Source of the DNA: Methylobacterium sp. NMS14P
GTDB lineage: Bacteria > Pseudomonadota > Alphaproteobacteria > Rhizobiales > Beijerinckiaceae
Direction of reading: 5' to 3'
DNA: 64,000 nt
NCBI RefSeq assembly: GCF_028583545.1
Contig: NZ_CP087106.1
Span: 5,935,001 to 5,999,000 of the forward strand
Below, in pieces: positions 44,892 to 53,059 of the stretch. The notes beneath the pieces are model-generated. The model ran no database searches. It saw only the letters and a list, made by a program, of their open reading frames with translations, and was not told where the DNA came from. Position 1 is the first letter of the stretch. Every line of letters begins with the position of its first letter. Both the position numbers and the translations under genes were made by a program.

Positions 44892-45116
44892 GTGGACGAC
44901 AACGATCCGCCCTGGGACACGGACCCGCTCTGGTACGACCGGACCGAGTCCGGAACACCGCCGGGGCCCATCCTCGAAGCCCTGGCCTGGCTGTTCCTGC
45001 TGGCGATCGCCGGATGCGCGGCGCTTGTGTGGCTCTACGGGACGCCGGACCGCCTGTGGCGCGTCGCGGAGCGCCGGCTGATGCGCCGCGATCCGGCCGA
45101 TGCGGGGCGATTCTGA
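44892..45116 (+). CDS. Small single-pass membrane protein (hypothetical)
   Basis: This 74-residue protein starts at GTG 44892, seven bases after a GGAGGG site. The N-terminus is acidic (DDNDPPWDTDPLWYD), then one membrane helix follows (ILEALAWLFLLAIAGCAALVWLYG), then a basic C-terminus (RVAERRLMRRDP). The charge pattern suggests an N-out, C-in single-pass inner-membrane protein. Another GTG at 44877 is possible. Function unknown. Confidence 0.6.
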   Translation: MDDNDPPWDTDPLWYDRTESGTPPGPILEALAWLFLLAIAGCAALVWLYGTPDRLWRVAERRLMRRDPADAGRF

Positions 45117-45157
45117 CAGGCGGCCGCGGCCGTGACCTCCTCGCGCCCCGCGCCGCT

Positions 45158-47215
45158 TCAGGCGGCGGCGATGCGCGTCGCGAGCAGGGTTGATTCCAGG
45201 GCTTCCACCGGCATCGGGCGGCCGAGATGGTACCCCTGCAGGAACGGGCAGCCCATCGCCTGCAGGATGTTCAGATCCTCGGCCGATTCGACGCCCTCCG
45301 CCACGACGTCGAGTCCGAGCAGACGACCGAGGCCGAGAACGGCGAGGACGAGCCCGCGCTTGTCGTCGCTCGCGCCCAGGCCGGTGACGAAGCTCCGGTC
45401 GATCTTGATCCGGTCCGCCTTGAGCTGCCGCAGCGAGGAGAGCGACGAGTAGCCGATCCCGAAATCGTCCAGGGCGACGCGGATGCCGGCGCGGGACAGC
45501 GCCTGCAGCTTTCCCTGCACGGCGCCGATGTCGAGGGCCGTCTCCTCGGTGATCTCGATCTCCAGCATAGTGGGCGGCAGGCCGAGGAGGTTCAGGCGCT
45601 CGATGACGATCTCGTCGACCGGCACCTGCGCCATCTCCCGCGGCGAGACGTTCATCGCCACGCGGACGCCGCCCAGGCCGCGGCGATGCAGGATCTCCAG
45701 CATCGCGCAGACCTGCTCGAGGATGTAGCGGAGCAGCGATTCGGTCAGGCCCGCCATCGCGGCGGCGGCGATCAGGTCCGGGGGGGCGATCCAGCCGAGC
45801 CGCGGATGCTCCCAGCGGATCAGAGCTTCCAGCCCGACCAGGGTCCGGCCATCGGACGCGTAGATCGGCTGGAACCAGACCTTCGGGGCGTTCTCGACCA
45901 GGGCCTGCGACAGGTCGCGCTCCAGGTCCCGCCGCATCTGCAGCCCCTCGCGCAGGACCGAATCGAACACCCGGTAACGGTTCCGGCCGGCCGCCTTCGC
46001 GGCGTAGAGCGCCTCGTCGGCGCAGCTCAGCATCTCGGTGAGGCTGGGCTCCGGACTGGCGTGGATGCCGATGCTGACCCCGAGGCGCCCCGCGTCGAAC
46101 CCGTCGAACGGCTGCGACACCGCCGTGATGAGATTCGCCGCCATGACGTCGTCCGGCACGCCCGACGTCGCGGGATCGTACAGCACGGCGAACTCGTCGC
46201 CGCCCAGCCGGGCCGCGAGGCCGTTCTCCGGGAGCGCGTCTCCGAGCCGGCGCGCCACCTCGACGAGCACCCGGTCACCCGCCTTGTGGCCGTAGACGTC
46301 GTTGACGAACTTGAACCCGTCGAGGTCGAGCATCAGCAGGCTGAGGGTCCCGGTGCGGAGCCGGTTCTCGGTCGCCTGGAGGAAGCCCGCGCGGTTCAGC
46401 AGGCCGGTCAGATCGTCGTGCGTGGCGCGCCACCGCATCTCGTCGACGAGGGCGCTCGCACTGGCATGGGCCTCGGCGCGCGACCGGGCGAGCGCGTGGG
46501 CCTCGTTCTTGAGCCGGCTCGCCTCGCGGAACACGGCCTCGCTCCGGAACGCGGTGTGCGTCAGGGCGAGGAAGTAGAGCAGCACGCAGGCCGCGAGGCA
46601 GTTCCGGTCGAAGTCGCCGGCATAGGCGAGGCAGGCCACGACGGACAGCAGCGGCAGGGCGATGAAGGCGAGGGGAATGCGCGCGTACGCGATTCCGTGC
46701 GTCACCGCCCCCGCGGTCACGCCGCAGGTGATCGTGAGGTAGAACAGGGTCTCCGCGGTGGTGTAGCCGTCGCACAGGAGCGGCTGGCACGCCCAGACCA
46801 GTCCGGAGAGGAACGCCGCGAACGTGCAGGTGCGCAGGTGCCGGTCGACGGAGCGCGCGGCGGCCGCGGCCAGGCTCGGCGTCATGTCGGCGGTCAGCGC
46901 CAGGCCGAGGCAGGGGATGCGGCAGAGCGCGATTCGGAGGAGATTGACGCCGGTCGACGCCGCGAACCAGACGGCCCCCACGGCGCCGTGCCCGCTCCGG
47001 TAAGCGACCAGGAGGCTCGCCAGACCGAGCAGCATGTTGACCGGGATGGCCGCCAGCACGCTCCCGCGCATGGCTTCCAGCTGGTCCCGCCGGATCAGCG
47101 CGTTCCACCTCGGATCTGCAGGGTCGAGAGATTCACCGGAGCCGGGTGAACCCGGCTCGGATCTCTCTTGGTCCCAAACGATCATTGCACGTCCACTCGA
47201 AGGTGAGGGACTCAT
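45158..47215 (-). CDS. Membrane GGDEF-EAL protein (cyclic di-GMP synthesis/degradation)
   Basis: This 685-residue protein has an N-terminal region with about five membrane helices (between residues 50 and 225), a short coiled coil (230-260), a GGDEF domain and an EAL domain. The GGDEF motif (338-342) is intact; the RxxD inhibitory site normally 5 residues before it is absent. The EAL domain has E463-A-L465, the DDFGIGYSS segment (583-591) and MNVSPREM, so phosphodiesterase activity is expected too. Which activity dominates is not predictable. The membrane part is not a known MHYT or MASE domain that I recognise with certainty. A second possible start lies at 47185. Confidence 0.92.
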   Translation of the reverse strand: MSPSPSSGRAMIVWDQERSEPGSPGSGESLDPADPRWNALIRRDQLEAMRGSVLAAIPVNMLLGLASLLVAYRSGHGAVGAVWFAASTGVNLLRIALCRIPCLGLALTADMTPSLAAAAARSVDRHLRTCTFAAFLSGLVWACQPLLCDGYTTAETLFYLTITCGVTAGAVTHGIAYARIPLAFIALPLLSVVACLAYAGDFDRNCLAACVLLYFLALTHTAFRSEAVFREASRLKNEAHALARSRAEAHASASALVDEMRWRATHDDLTGLLNRAGFLQATENRLRTGTLSLLMLDLDGFKFVNDVYGHKAGDRVLVEVARRLGDALPENGLAARLGGDEFAVLYDPATSGVPDDVMAANLITAVSQPFDGFDAGRLGVSIGIHASPEPSLTEMLSCADEALYAAKAAGRNRYRVFDSVLREGLQMRRDLERDLSQALVENAPKVWFQPIYASDGRTLVGLEALIRWEHPRLGWIAPPDLIAAAAMAGLTESLLRYILEQVCAMLEILHRRGLGGVRVAMNVSPREMAQVPVDEIVIERLNLLGLPPTMLEIEITEETALDIGAVQGKLQALSRAGIRVALDDFGIGYSSLSSLRQLKADRIKIDRSFVTGLGASDDKRGLVLAVLGLGRLLGLDVVAEGVESAEDLNILQAMGCPFLQGYHLGRPMPVEALESTLLATRIAAA

Positions 47216-47377
47216 GGCATCGAATCGTAAGATATCGTTGAACGATCACCGCGCGCCGCGCGCGATCCCGAGCTTTTCGCGCTCCGCACGAACAGAGACT
47301 ACGAGTCGCAAGGCATTCCGGCCGCTTCCGCGCGCACCATATCGGGTCCCGGGCCGCTTCCGGGCCCCGGATCGTCC

Positions 47378-48445
47378 ATGGCCCTGACCCGCGACCTGCT
47401 CGATATCCGGACGATCTATCACGAGCCCACTGTCGGCGACTTCCCGCTGGGCCGGGACATCCTCGCGCGCTTTCCCGACGCCGCGCGCATCGTTGTGCCG
47501 TCGCACTGGAACATCCCCGAACTCCACGGCAACGCGGGCTCGGTGGAGGACTGGGTGCGGATCAAGCGCTCGACGCTCGTCCTCGGCGTGAAGAAGGGCC
47601 TCGCGATGCGCCCAAACGGCCGCAGCGCCCACTTCATCGCGCCCTCGACCTCCAACGGCTGCGCCATGGCCTGCGCCTACTGCTACGTGCCGCGCCGCAA
47701 GGGCTTCTCCAACCCGATCTCGCTGTTCGTGAACGTCGAGCAGGCCTGCGCGGCGATCGCCCGCCACGCCGGGCGCCAGGGGCGCCTGCCGGAGCCGGAT
47801 CCGATCGATCCCGAATACTGGGTCTACGATATCGGCGAGAACGGCGACCTCTCGGTGGACGCGGCGGTGAGCGACGGCGCGCGCGCCCTGGTCGCGCTGT
47901 TCCGCACCCTGCCCAACGCCAAGGCCTCGTTCGCCACCAAGGCCGTCAACCGCGATCTCCTAACCTACGATCCGCAGGGCAAGACGCGCATCCGCTTCTC
48001 GCTCATGCCGGCGCGGATTGCCCGCATCGTGGACGTGCGCACCGCCCCGATTCCCGAGCGGATCGCCGCCATCGACGACTTCGTGGCCGCCGGCTACGAG
48101 GTCCACGCCAACTTCTCGCCCGTCATCCTCTACGAGGGCTGGGAGGCGGACTGGCGGGCGCTGTTCGCCGAGATCGACGCGACGCTGTCGGACGCCGCCA
48201 AGGCGCAGCTCAAGTGCGAGATCATCATGCTGACCCACAACGCGGATCTGCATGCGGTCAATCTCGGCTGGCACCCGAAGGCCGAGGAGCTGCTCTGGCG
48301 GCCGGACATCCAGGAGGCGAAGATCTCGGAGGGCGGGGGCGCCAACCTGCGCTACCGGGCCGGCTGGAAGGGCCGGTGGCTCGCGCGTTTCAAGGCCCTG
48401 CTCGCCGAGACGATGCCCTACTGCACGGTGCGCTACGCGTTCTGA
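47378..48445 (+). CDS. Spore photoproduct lyase-like radical SAM protein
   Basis: This 355-residue radical SAM protein is related to spore photoproduct lyase but occurs in a non-spore-forming group. The iron-sulfur motif C-x3-C-x2-C is C95, C99 and C102 in SNGCAMACAYCYVPR. The SAM-binding region and HANFSPVILYEGWEADWRALF resemble the SPL family. A C-terminal Cys (C349 in PYCTVRYAF) is present. In true SPL a Cys about 40 residues after the cluster gives the hydrogen atom; I cannot identify it securely here. The substrate could be a damaged nucleic acid or something else. It is divergent from the GGDEF-EAL gene. Confidence 0.85.
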   Translation: MALTRDLLDIRTIYHEPTVGDFPLGRDILARFPDAARIVVPSHWNIPELHGNAGSVEDWVRIKRSTLVLGVKKGLAMRPNGRSAHFIAPSTSNGCAMACAYCYVPRRKGFSNPISLFVNVEQACAAIARHAGRQGRLPEPDPIDPEYWVYDIGENGDLSVDAAVSDGARALVALFRTLPNAKASFATKAVNRDLLTYDPQGKTRIRFSLMPARIARIVDVRTAPIPERIAAIDDFVAAGYEVHANFSPVILYEGWEADWRALFAEIDATLSDAAKAQLKCEIIMLTHNADLHAVNLGWHPKAEELLWRPDIQEAKISEGGGANLRYRAGWKGRWLARFKALLAETMPYCTVRYAF

Positions 48446-48508
48446 GCACGGATGGCCGAACTTCCGGCCGTGCGCGGCGTTGGCGCGCCAGCGGAGGGAT
48501 GCTCACCC

Positions 48509-48967
48509 ATGGCGACGCACGAGGACCATATCCGCGAGGCGGTCGCCCTCGCCGCGGCGAACGTCGAGGCCGGTGGCGCGCCCTACGGGGCGGTGATCGT
48601 GCGGGACGGTGCCGTGCTGGTCCGCGCGGCCAACACCGTGCACGCCACCAACGACCCGAGCGCCCATGCCGAGATGGTGGCGCTGCGCGAGGCCAGCCGG
48701 GTGCTCGGCCGCCGCGATCTCGGCGACTGCGTGATGTACGCGAGCGGCCGCCCGTGCCCGATGTGCCACGCGGCGATGCGGCTCGCGGGCTTCAGAGAGG
48801 GCTACTTCGCCTTCTCGGCCGAGGAAGCCGAGACCTACGGTGCCGGCAGCGCGGCGATCTATGCCGAGCTCTGCCAGCCCCTCGACGCGCAGCCGATGCG
48901 GGTCACCCAGATCCGTCCGCCGGGCGATTCGCCCTACGCGGCCTGGCAGGCGCGCCGGGAGGCCTGA
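48509..48967 (+). CDS. Nucleoside/guanine deaminase-family protein
   Basis: This 152-residue zinc deaminase belongs to the cytidine/deoxycytidylate deaminase superfamily, nearest to guanine deaminase (GuaD) or tRNA adenosine deaminase-like enzymes. Zinc-binding and catalytic motifs are HAEMVAL (His and Glu) and PCPMCHAAMRLAG (two Cys). GAPYGAVIVRDGAVL precedes them as usual. ATG 48509 (MATHEDHIREAVALA) fits the fold and follows GGAGGG; a longer start at 48452 adds 19 odd residues. A substrate cannot be fixed, but ending in ARREA with SPYAAW before it resembles guanine deaminases. Confidence 0.85.
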   Translation: MATHEDHIREAVALAAANVEAGGAPYGAVIVRDGAVLVRAANTVHATNDPSAHAEMVALREASRVLGRRDLGDCVMYASGRPCPMCHAAMRLAGFREGYFAFSAEEAETYGAGSAAIYAELCQPLDAQPMRVTQIRPPGDSPYAAWQARREA

Positions 48968-48983
48968 GGCGGCCGCGCCGGCC

Positions 48984-49295
48984 TCAATGCGTCCAGGGCG
49001 CCGTGCGGTTGAACTTGAAGTTGTCCGAGTAGGACAGACCCTTGCGATGGACGGGCTTGGCAGGCTGCTCGACGCGGAACGCGATCCCCTCGCGCTTCGC
49101 GTAGGCCACGGCCTCCTCCTCGGTGTCGAACTCGAGGCGCACCTGCTGGAGCATGTCGGAGGATCCGTTCCACCCCATCAGCGGATCGATCTCGCGCGGG
49201 CTGGTCCGGTCGAACTCCAGGATCCACTGCTTGGTCCGGGCGAGGCCCGACTGCGTGGCGTCCCGAGACGGACGGAAGATGCGGGCGCTCGGCAT
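48984..49295 (-). CDS. NADH dehydrogenase (complex I) accessory subunit, NDUFS4-like
   Basis: This 103-residue protein of the ETC complex I subunit conserved region (NDUFS4, 18 kDa) family is an accessory subunit found in alphaproteobacteria and mitochondria. The protein begins ARIFRPSRDATQSG and contains WILEFDRTSPREIDPLMGW, FDTEEEAVAYAKREGIAF and the C-terminal SYSDNFKFNRTAPWTH, which together cover the whole family. The gene is next to tRNA-Pro on the same strand, 25 bases downstream of it. It converges on the deaminase gene. Confidence 0.92.
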   Translation of the reverse strand: MPSARIFRPSRDATQSGLARTKQWILEFDRTSPREIDPLMGWNGSSDMLQQVRLEFDTEEEAVAYAKREGIAFRVEQPAKPVHRKGLSYSDNFKFNRTAPWTH

Positions 49296-49320
49296 CGGAC
49301 TCGACAAGCTCCTGATCGAA

Positions 49321-49397
<77 letters not shown>

Positions 49398-49725
49398 ACT
49401 GCCACACGGCCTCAATGCCGTAGCGGTTCCGCTGTTCCCCCGCAAGGCGCGGCGCAGGCAGGCACTGCCGGCGGCGCTTCCCGCGCGGGAAATTCACGGC
49501 GCCTCACTTGTCAGACAAATTGGCGGGCGGTAGATTTTTGACGGGACGAGGGTCGGGCCTCCCCGCAGTCGGACCGGCGCCTGCCATCACTGGGGGGTGG
49601 AGGATGGTGCGCTCGGATCGCGCCGCGCCGGGCGGTTCCGGTCCTCGTCGCCGCGGCGCGGGTCAGCGCCCGCGCCGCGGGCCTTGCCGGCCCCCGCCGA
49701 AACGGTGACGATCACCGCGAGCGAC
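49398..49725. other. Intergenic region before the second SMP-30 gene
   Basis: These 328 bases lie between tRNA-Pro (minus) and the SMP-30 gene (plus). They should contain the tRNA promoter and the leader of the SMP-30 gene. A strong hairpin at 49651-49680 is inside it. No gene is supported; an N-terminal extension of the SMP-30 protein into this region is Arg/Ser-rich and improbable. Confidence 0.5.
49651..49680. promoter_or_regulatory. 12-bp perfect hairpin in the leader of the second SMP-30 gene
   Basis: CCGCGGCGCGGG (49651-49662) pairs exactly with CCCGCGCCGCGG (49669-49680) over a 6-base loop (TCAGCG). It ends 45 bases before the chosen start. It may be a leader structure, a terminator for incoming plus-strand transcripts, or an operator. 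Confidence 0.45.
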
Positions 49726-50676
49726 ATGGATTTGCCCGTGTGGACACCGAGCCCGCGCTACCCTGACCCGGCTGTCGAGATCCTCGACGCCGCCTTCGCC
49801 CGCTACCGGGTGTTCAACGCGGCGGTCGAGCGCCTCGCGACCGGCTTCCGCTGGTGCGAGGGGCCGGTCTGGTTCGGCGACGGGCGCTACCTGCTCTGGA
49901 GCGACATTCCCAACGACCGCATCCTGCGCTGGGACGAGGAGAGCGGGGCGGTGGGCCTCTACCGGAGGCCGTCGGGCTTCGCCAACGGCAACACCCGCGA
50001 CCGGCAGGGGCGGCTCGTCACCTGCGAGCACGGGGGGCGTCGGGTCACCCGGACCGAGCATGACGGCGCGATCACCGTCCTGGCGGACACGTTCGAGGGC
50101 CGCCGGCTCAACTCGCCGAACGACGTGGTGACCGCCGCCGACGGCGCGGTCTGGTTCACCGACCCGCCCTTCGGGATCGGCGGCTTCTACGAGGGCGTCC
50201 GTGCCGAGCCCGAGCTGCCGCAGAACGTCTACCGGCTCGACCCGGTCACCGGCGTGCTGGAGGCCGTGGCCACCGACCTCGCCGGCCCCAACGGCCTGTG
50301 CTTCTCGCCCGACGGCCGCGTGCTCTACCTCGTGGAATCGCGCGGGCAGCCGACCCGGCGGATCGTCGCGTACGATGTGGTCGTCGGCCGCACGCTCCGG
50401 AACCGGCGGGTCCTGATCGATGCCGGGCCCGGCACGCCGGACGGGCTGCGCTGCGACGTCGACGGCAACCTCTGGTGCGGGTGGGGCATGGGCGACGACG
50501 CCCTGGACGGCGTCATGGTGTTCAACCCCGACGGCCGGCCGATCGGCCGCATCCGGCTGCCGGAGCGCTGCGCCAACCTCTGCTTCGGCGGCCGGCACCG
50601 CAACCGCCTGTTCATGGCGGCGAGCCAGTCGCTCTACGCCGTCCACGTCGACGTCCAGGGCTGCGCCGGCGGGTGA
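49726..50676 (+). CDS. SMP-30/gluconolactonase/LRE-like hydrolase (copy 2)
   Basis: This 316-residue propeller hydrolase of the same family as the copy at 22.4 kb. Shared blocks are TGFRWCEGPVWFGDGRYLLWSD, NGNTRDRQGRLVTCEHGGRRVTRTE, RRLNSPNDVVTAADGAVWFTDPPFG, GPNGLCFSPDGRVLYLVESRG and PDGLRCDVDGNLWCG, which include the metal-binding Glu, Asn and Asp. The ending FGGRHRNRLFMAASQSLYAVHVDV is close to that of copy 1. The ATG at 49726 follows a 45-base gap after a hairpin; longer starts give an improbable N-terminus. A GTG 21 bases upstream is an alternative. It is followed by a GST gene. Confidence 0.85.
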   Translation: MDLPVWTPSPRYPDPAVEILDAAFARYRVFNAAVERLATGFRWCEGPVWFGDGRYLLWSDIPNDRILRWDEESGAVGLYRRPSGFANGNTRDRQGRLVTCEHGGRRVTRTEHDGAITVLADTFEGRRLNSPNDVVTAADGAVWFTDPPFGIGGFYEGVRAEPELPQNVYRLDPVTGVLEAVATDLAGPNGLCFSPDGRVLYLVESRGQPTRRIVAYDVVVGRTLRNRRVLIDAGPGTPDGLRCDVDGNLWCGWGMGDDALDGVMVFNPDGRPIGRIRLPERCANLCFGGRHRNRLFMAASQSLYAVHVDVQGCAGG

Positions 50677-50791
50677 GGCCCGGATGCCCAGCCCTGCGTG
50701 CGCCGCCGGCATCGTCGCCGGCACGATGCTTGACCGGAGCGGCGCGCCGACCCACTTCCCGTCCGCCGGGGGCATAGCGGGACACCAGCCG

Positions 50792-51499
50792 ATGATCGAA
50801 CTCCACTACTGGCCGACGCCGAACGGCCATAAGATCACGATGTTTCTCGAAGAAGCGGGCATTCCTTACCGCCTTCACCCTGTCAATATTGGCAAGGGTG
50901 AGCAGTTCAACCCGGATTTCCTCAAGATCGCGCCCAACAACCGGATGCCGGCGATCGTCGACGACGAGCCGGCGGGCGGCGGCGCGCCGGTCTCGCTGTT
51001 CGAGTCGGGGGCGATCCTGCTCTACCTCGCCGAGAAGACCGGGCGCTTCATCCCGGGCGACCCGCGCGGCCGGGCCGAGGTGCTGCAGTGGCTGTTCTGG
51101 CAGATGGGCGGCCTCGGCCCGATGCTCGGCCAGAACCACCACTTCTCGCAGTACGCGCCGGAGAAGATCGACTACGCGATCAAGCGCTACGTCAACGAGA
51201 CCAACCGCCTCTACGGCGTCCTCGACCGGCGGCTGGCCGACCGCGCCTACGTCGCCGGGCCGGACTACTCCATCGCCGACATGGCCTGCTATCCCTGGAT
51301 CGTGCCGTGGGAGAAGCAGGGTCAGAACCTCGACGACCACCCGAACCTCAAGCGCTGGTTCACGGCGATCGCCGAGCGGCCCGCCACCAAGGCAGCCTAT
51401 GCCCGCGCCCCGGAGGTCAATCCCGATTTCGGCAAGACCATGAGCGAGGATGCCAAGAAGGTGATGTTCGGCCAGACCGCCTCCAACACCAAGCGCTGA
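50792..51499 (+). CDS. Glutathione S-transferase, YghU/YfcG (Nu-class)-like
   Basis: This 235-residue GST has an N-terminal thioredoxin-like domain (IELHYWPTPNGHKITMFLEE, then PNNRMPAIVDDEP, FESGAILLYLAEKTGRFIP) and a helical C-terminal domain (LQWLFWQMGGLGPMLGQNHHFSQYAPEKI, DYSIADMACYPWIVPWEKQGQNL). The segment TPNGHKITMFLEE and the GQNHHF stretch resemble YfcG/YghU, which act as disulfide-bond reductases with glutathione. The gene starts 115 bases after the SMP-30 gene and is followed 7 bases later by a Nudix gene, so it may share an operon with the latter. Confidence 0.87.
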   Translation: MIELHYWPTPNGHKITMFLEEAGIPYRLHPVNIGKGEQFNPDFLKIAPNNRMPAIVDDEPAGGGAPVSLFESGAILLYLAEKTGRFIPGDPRGRAEVLQWLFWQMGGLGPMLGQNHHFSQYAPEKIDYAIKRYVNETNRLYGVLDRRLADRAYVAGPDYSIADMACYPWIVPWEKQGQNLDDHPNLKRWFTAIAERPATKAAYARAPEVNPDFGKTMSEDAKKVMFGQTASNTKR

Positions 51500-51506
51500 C
51501 CGCACC

Positions 51507-52082
51507 ATGACCGAGACCGCGCCCGCCCTGCCGCTGGAGGTGATCCACCGCGGCTGGAACACCTTCGGCATCGCCACGCTGACGCTGCAGGACGGCAGCA
51601 CCGTGCGGCGGGCGCTGGAGGATCACGGGCAGGCGGCCTGCGTTCTGCCCTACGATCCCGAGCGGCGCGTGGCGCTGCTCGTCCGGCAGGCGCGGGTCGG
51701 GCCCGCCTTCTGGGGCGAGCCGGCCGAGTTCGACGAAGCCCCGGCGGGCGGCCTCGACGGCGGTGCCCCCGAGGCGACGGCGATCCGCGAGGCGATGGAG
51801 GAGGCGGGCGTCCGGCTGACCCGGCTGGAGGCGGTCGCCCACGCCTACAGCATGCCGAGTGTGTCCTCCGAGCGCCTCTGGCTCTACCTCGCGCCCTACG
51901 GCGCCGCCGACCGGGTCGGCCCCGGCGGGGGCCTGCACGCGGAGGGCGAGCAGGTGCTGGTCGTGGAGGTGCCGCTGGCCGCGCTGGCCGATCAGGCCCG
52001 GGCCGGCCGCCTGCCCGACCTCAAGACCCTGGTCCTCGTCCAGGCCCTGATGCTCCGAAGCCCCGAACTGTTCGCCCCATGA
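51507..52082 (+). CDS. Nudix hydrolase, NudK/ADP-ribose pyrophosphatase-like
   Basis: This 191-residue Nudix enzyme probably cleaves a nucleotide sugar or ADP-ribose. The N-terminal beta part (RGWNTFGIATLTLQDG, ACVLPYDPERRVALLVRQARVG) is of the ADP-ribose pyrophosphatase type. The Nudix box ends in REAMEEAGV, fully conserved, but the spacing and the earlier part AGGLDGGAPEATAI match the NudK (GDP-mannose pyrophosphatase) variant, not the classical box. The gene lies 7 bases after the GST gene and overlaps the next gene by 4 bases (ATGA). Confidence 0.85.
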   Translation: MTETAPALPLEVIHRGWNTFGIATLTLQDGSTVRRALEDHGQAACVLPYDPERRVALLVRQARVGPAFWGEPAEFDEAPAGGLDGGAPEATAIREAMEEAGVRLTRLEAVAHAYSMPSVSSERLWLYLAPYGAADRVGPGGGLHAEGEQVLVVEVPLAALADQARAGRLPDLKTLVLVQALMLRSPELFAP

Positions 52083-52975
52083 CCCTCTCGCCCACCGCAC
52101 CCGCGCCGGATGTCCTCGCGGCGATGCTCGCCTTCGCCGAGGAGGCGGCCCCGCTGGCCCTCGCCATGCGGGCGCGCGGCCTCGCGATGAGCAACAAGGG
52201 CCCGGATCTCGGTCAGGCCTTGACGGAGGCCGACCTCGCCGTCAGCCGGCTGATGCACGCGCGGTTCGGCCCCGACCTGATCGAGGAGGAGACGGCCGAG
52301 GACCTCGGACAGGCGGCGGCCCGGGCGCTGCTCGCCCGCGACGCCTGGACCTTCGTGGGCGACCCGATCGACGGGACCCGACCTTTCGCGGGCGGCCTGT
52401 CGGGCTGGGGCGTGATGGTGGCGGCCTGCCGCGCGGGCTGGCCGCGGGCCTGCATCATGAGCCTGCCGGCCTGGAACGAGGACCGCTCCGCACCGGCCCA
52501 GGGGGTGCCGGCGGAGGCCACGGAGGGGCTCCTGCTGGCGGCGAGCGAGGGACGCGCCTTCTGGGCACCGACGCGCGGCGGCCGCATGACCGAGGCTCTG
52601 CGCCCGCTCGAGCGCTCGGAGCGGAAGACCGGCCATGTCGGCTGGCTGTCGGTCACGGCCCAGCGCTACACCCTGGATTACGGCCGCGGCTGGTTCCCCT
52701 GGAGCGAGGGCGGGGCGATCTCGGACGCCGCGCTCCTGGCCACCGGCCGCCTCGACGCGACTCTGAGCAACAACCGATTGTGGGACCTGGGCCCGATCCT
52801 CCCGCTGTTCGAGGCGCTGGGCTTCCGCCTGTTCCACTGGCCCGACCTCGGTGATCCGCCGGCGGCCTTCGTCGACCTGTTCGACGCCGAGCTGTCGGCC
52901 CACGACGACCTCTGGCTGGTGGCCCGGGACCGCGCGCAGGCCGCCGATCTGGCGACGGCCATCCGCCGCGCCTAG
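52079..52975 (+). CDS. Inositol monophosphatase-family phosphatase
   Basis: This 298-residue Mg-dependent phosphatase of the inositol monophosphatase/CysQ superfamily. The metal site motif DPIDGT is at residues 95-100, EEET lies near 69-72 and the late motif is LWDLGP. The nearest known activities are inositol phosphate, fructose-bisphosphate or 3'-phosphoadenosine phosphate hydrolysis; the sequence does not decide. It overlaps the Nudix gene by 4 bases, and both enzymes probably act on phosphorylated metabolites. The last residues (DLATAIRRA) follow the domain with no extension. Confidence 0.82.
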   Translation: MTLSPTAPAPDVLAAMLAFAEEAAPLALAMRARGLAMSNKGPDLGQALTEADLAVSRLMHARFGPDLIEEETAEDLGQAAARALLARDAWTFVGDPIDGTRPFAGGLSGWGVMVAACRAGWPRACIMSLPAWNEDRSAPAQGVPAEATEGLLLAASEGRAFWAPTRGGRMTEALRPLERSERKTGHVGWLSVTAQRYTLDYGRGWFPWSEGGAISDAALLATGRLDATLSNNRLWDLGPILPLFEALGFRLFHWPDLGDPPAAFVDLFDAELSAHDDLWLVARDRAQAADLATAIRRA

Positions 52976-53059
52976 GACGGAGCCCGCGAGGGCCGCGCCC
53001 GGTCCGGGCAGGGCCGCCGAACGGGAGGTCCCGGACCGTGAGAGGATCCGGGCCGGCTC

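Noticed and set aside
52976..53059. Terminator between the phosphatase and the DUF4139 gene
   Set aside because: Only short, interrupted pairings (about 6 bp) are visible and no T run follows.
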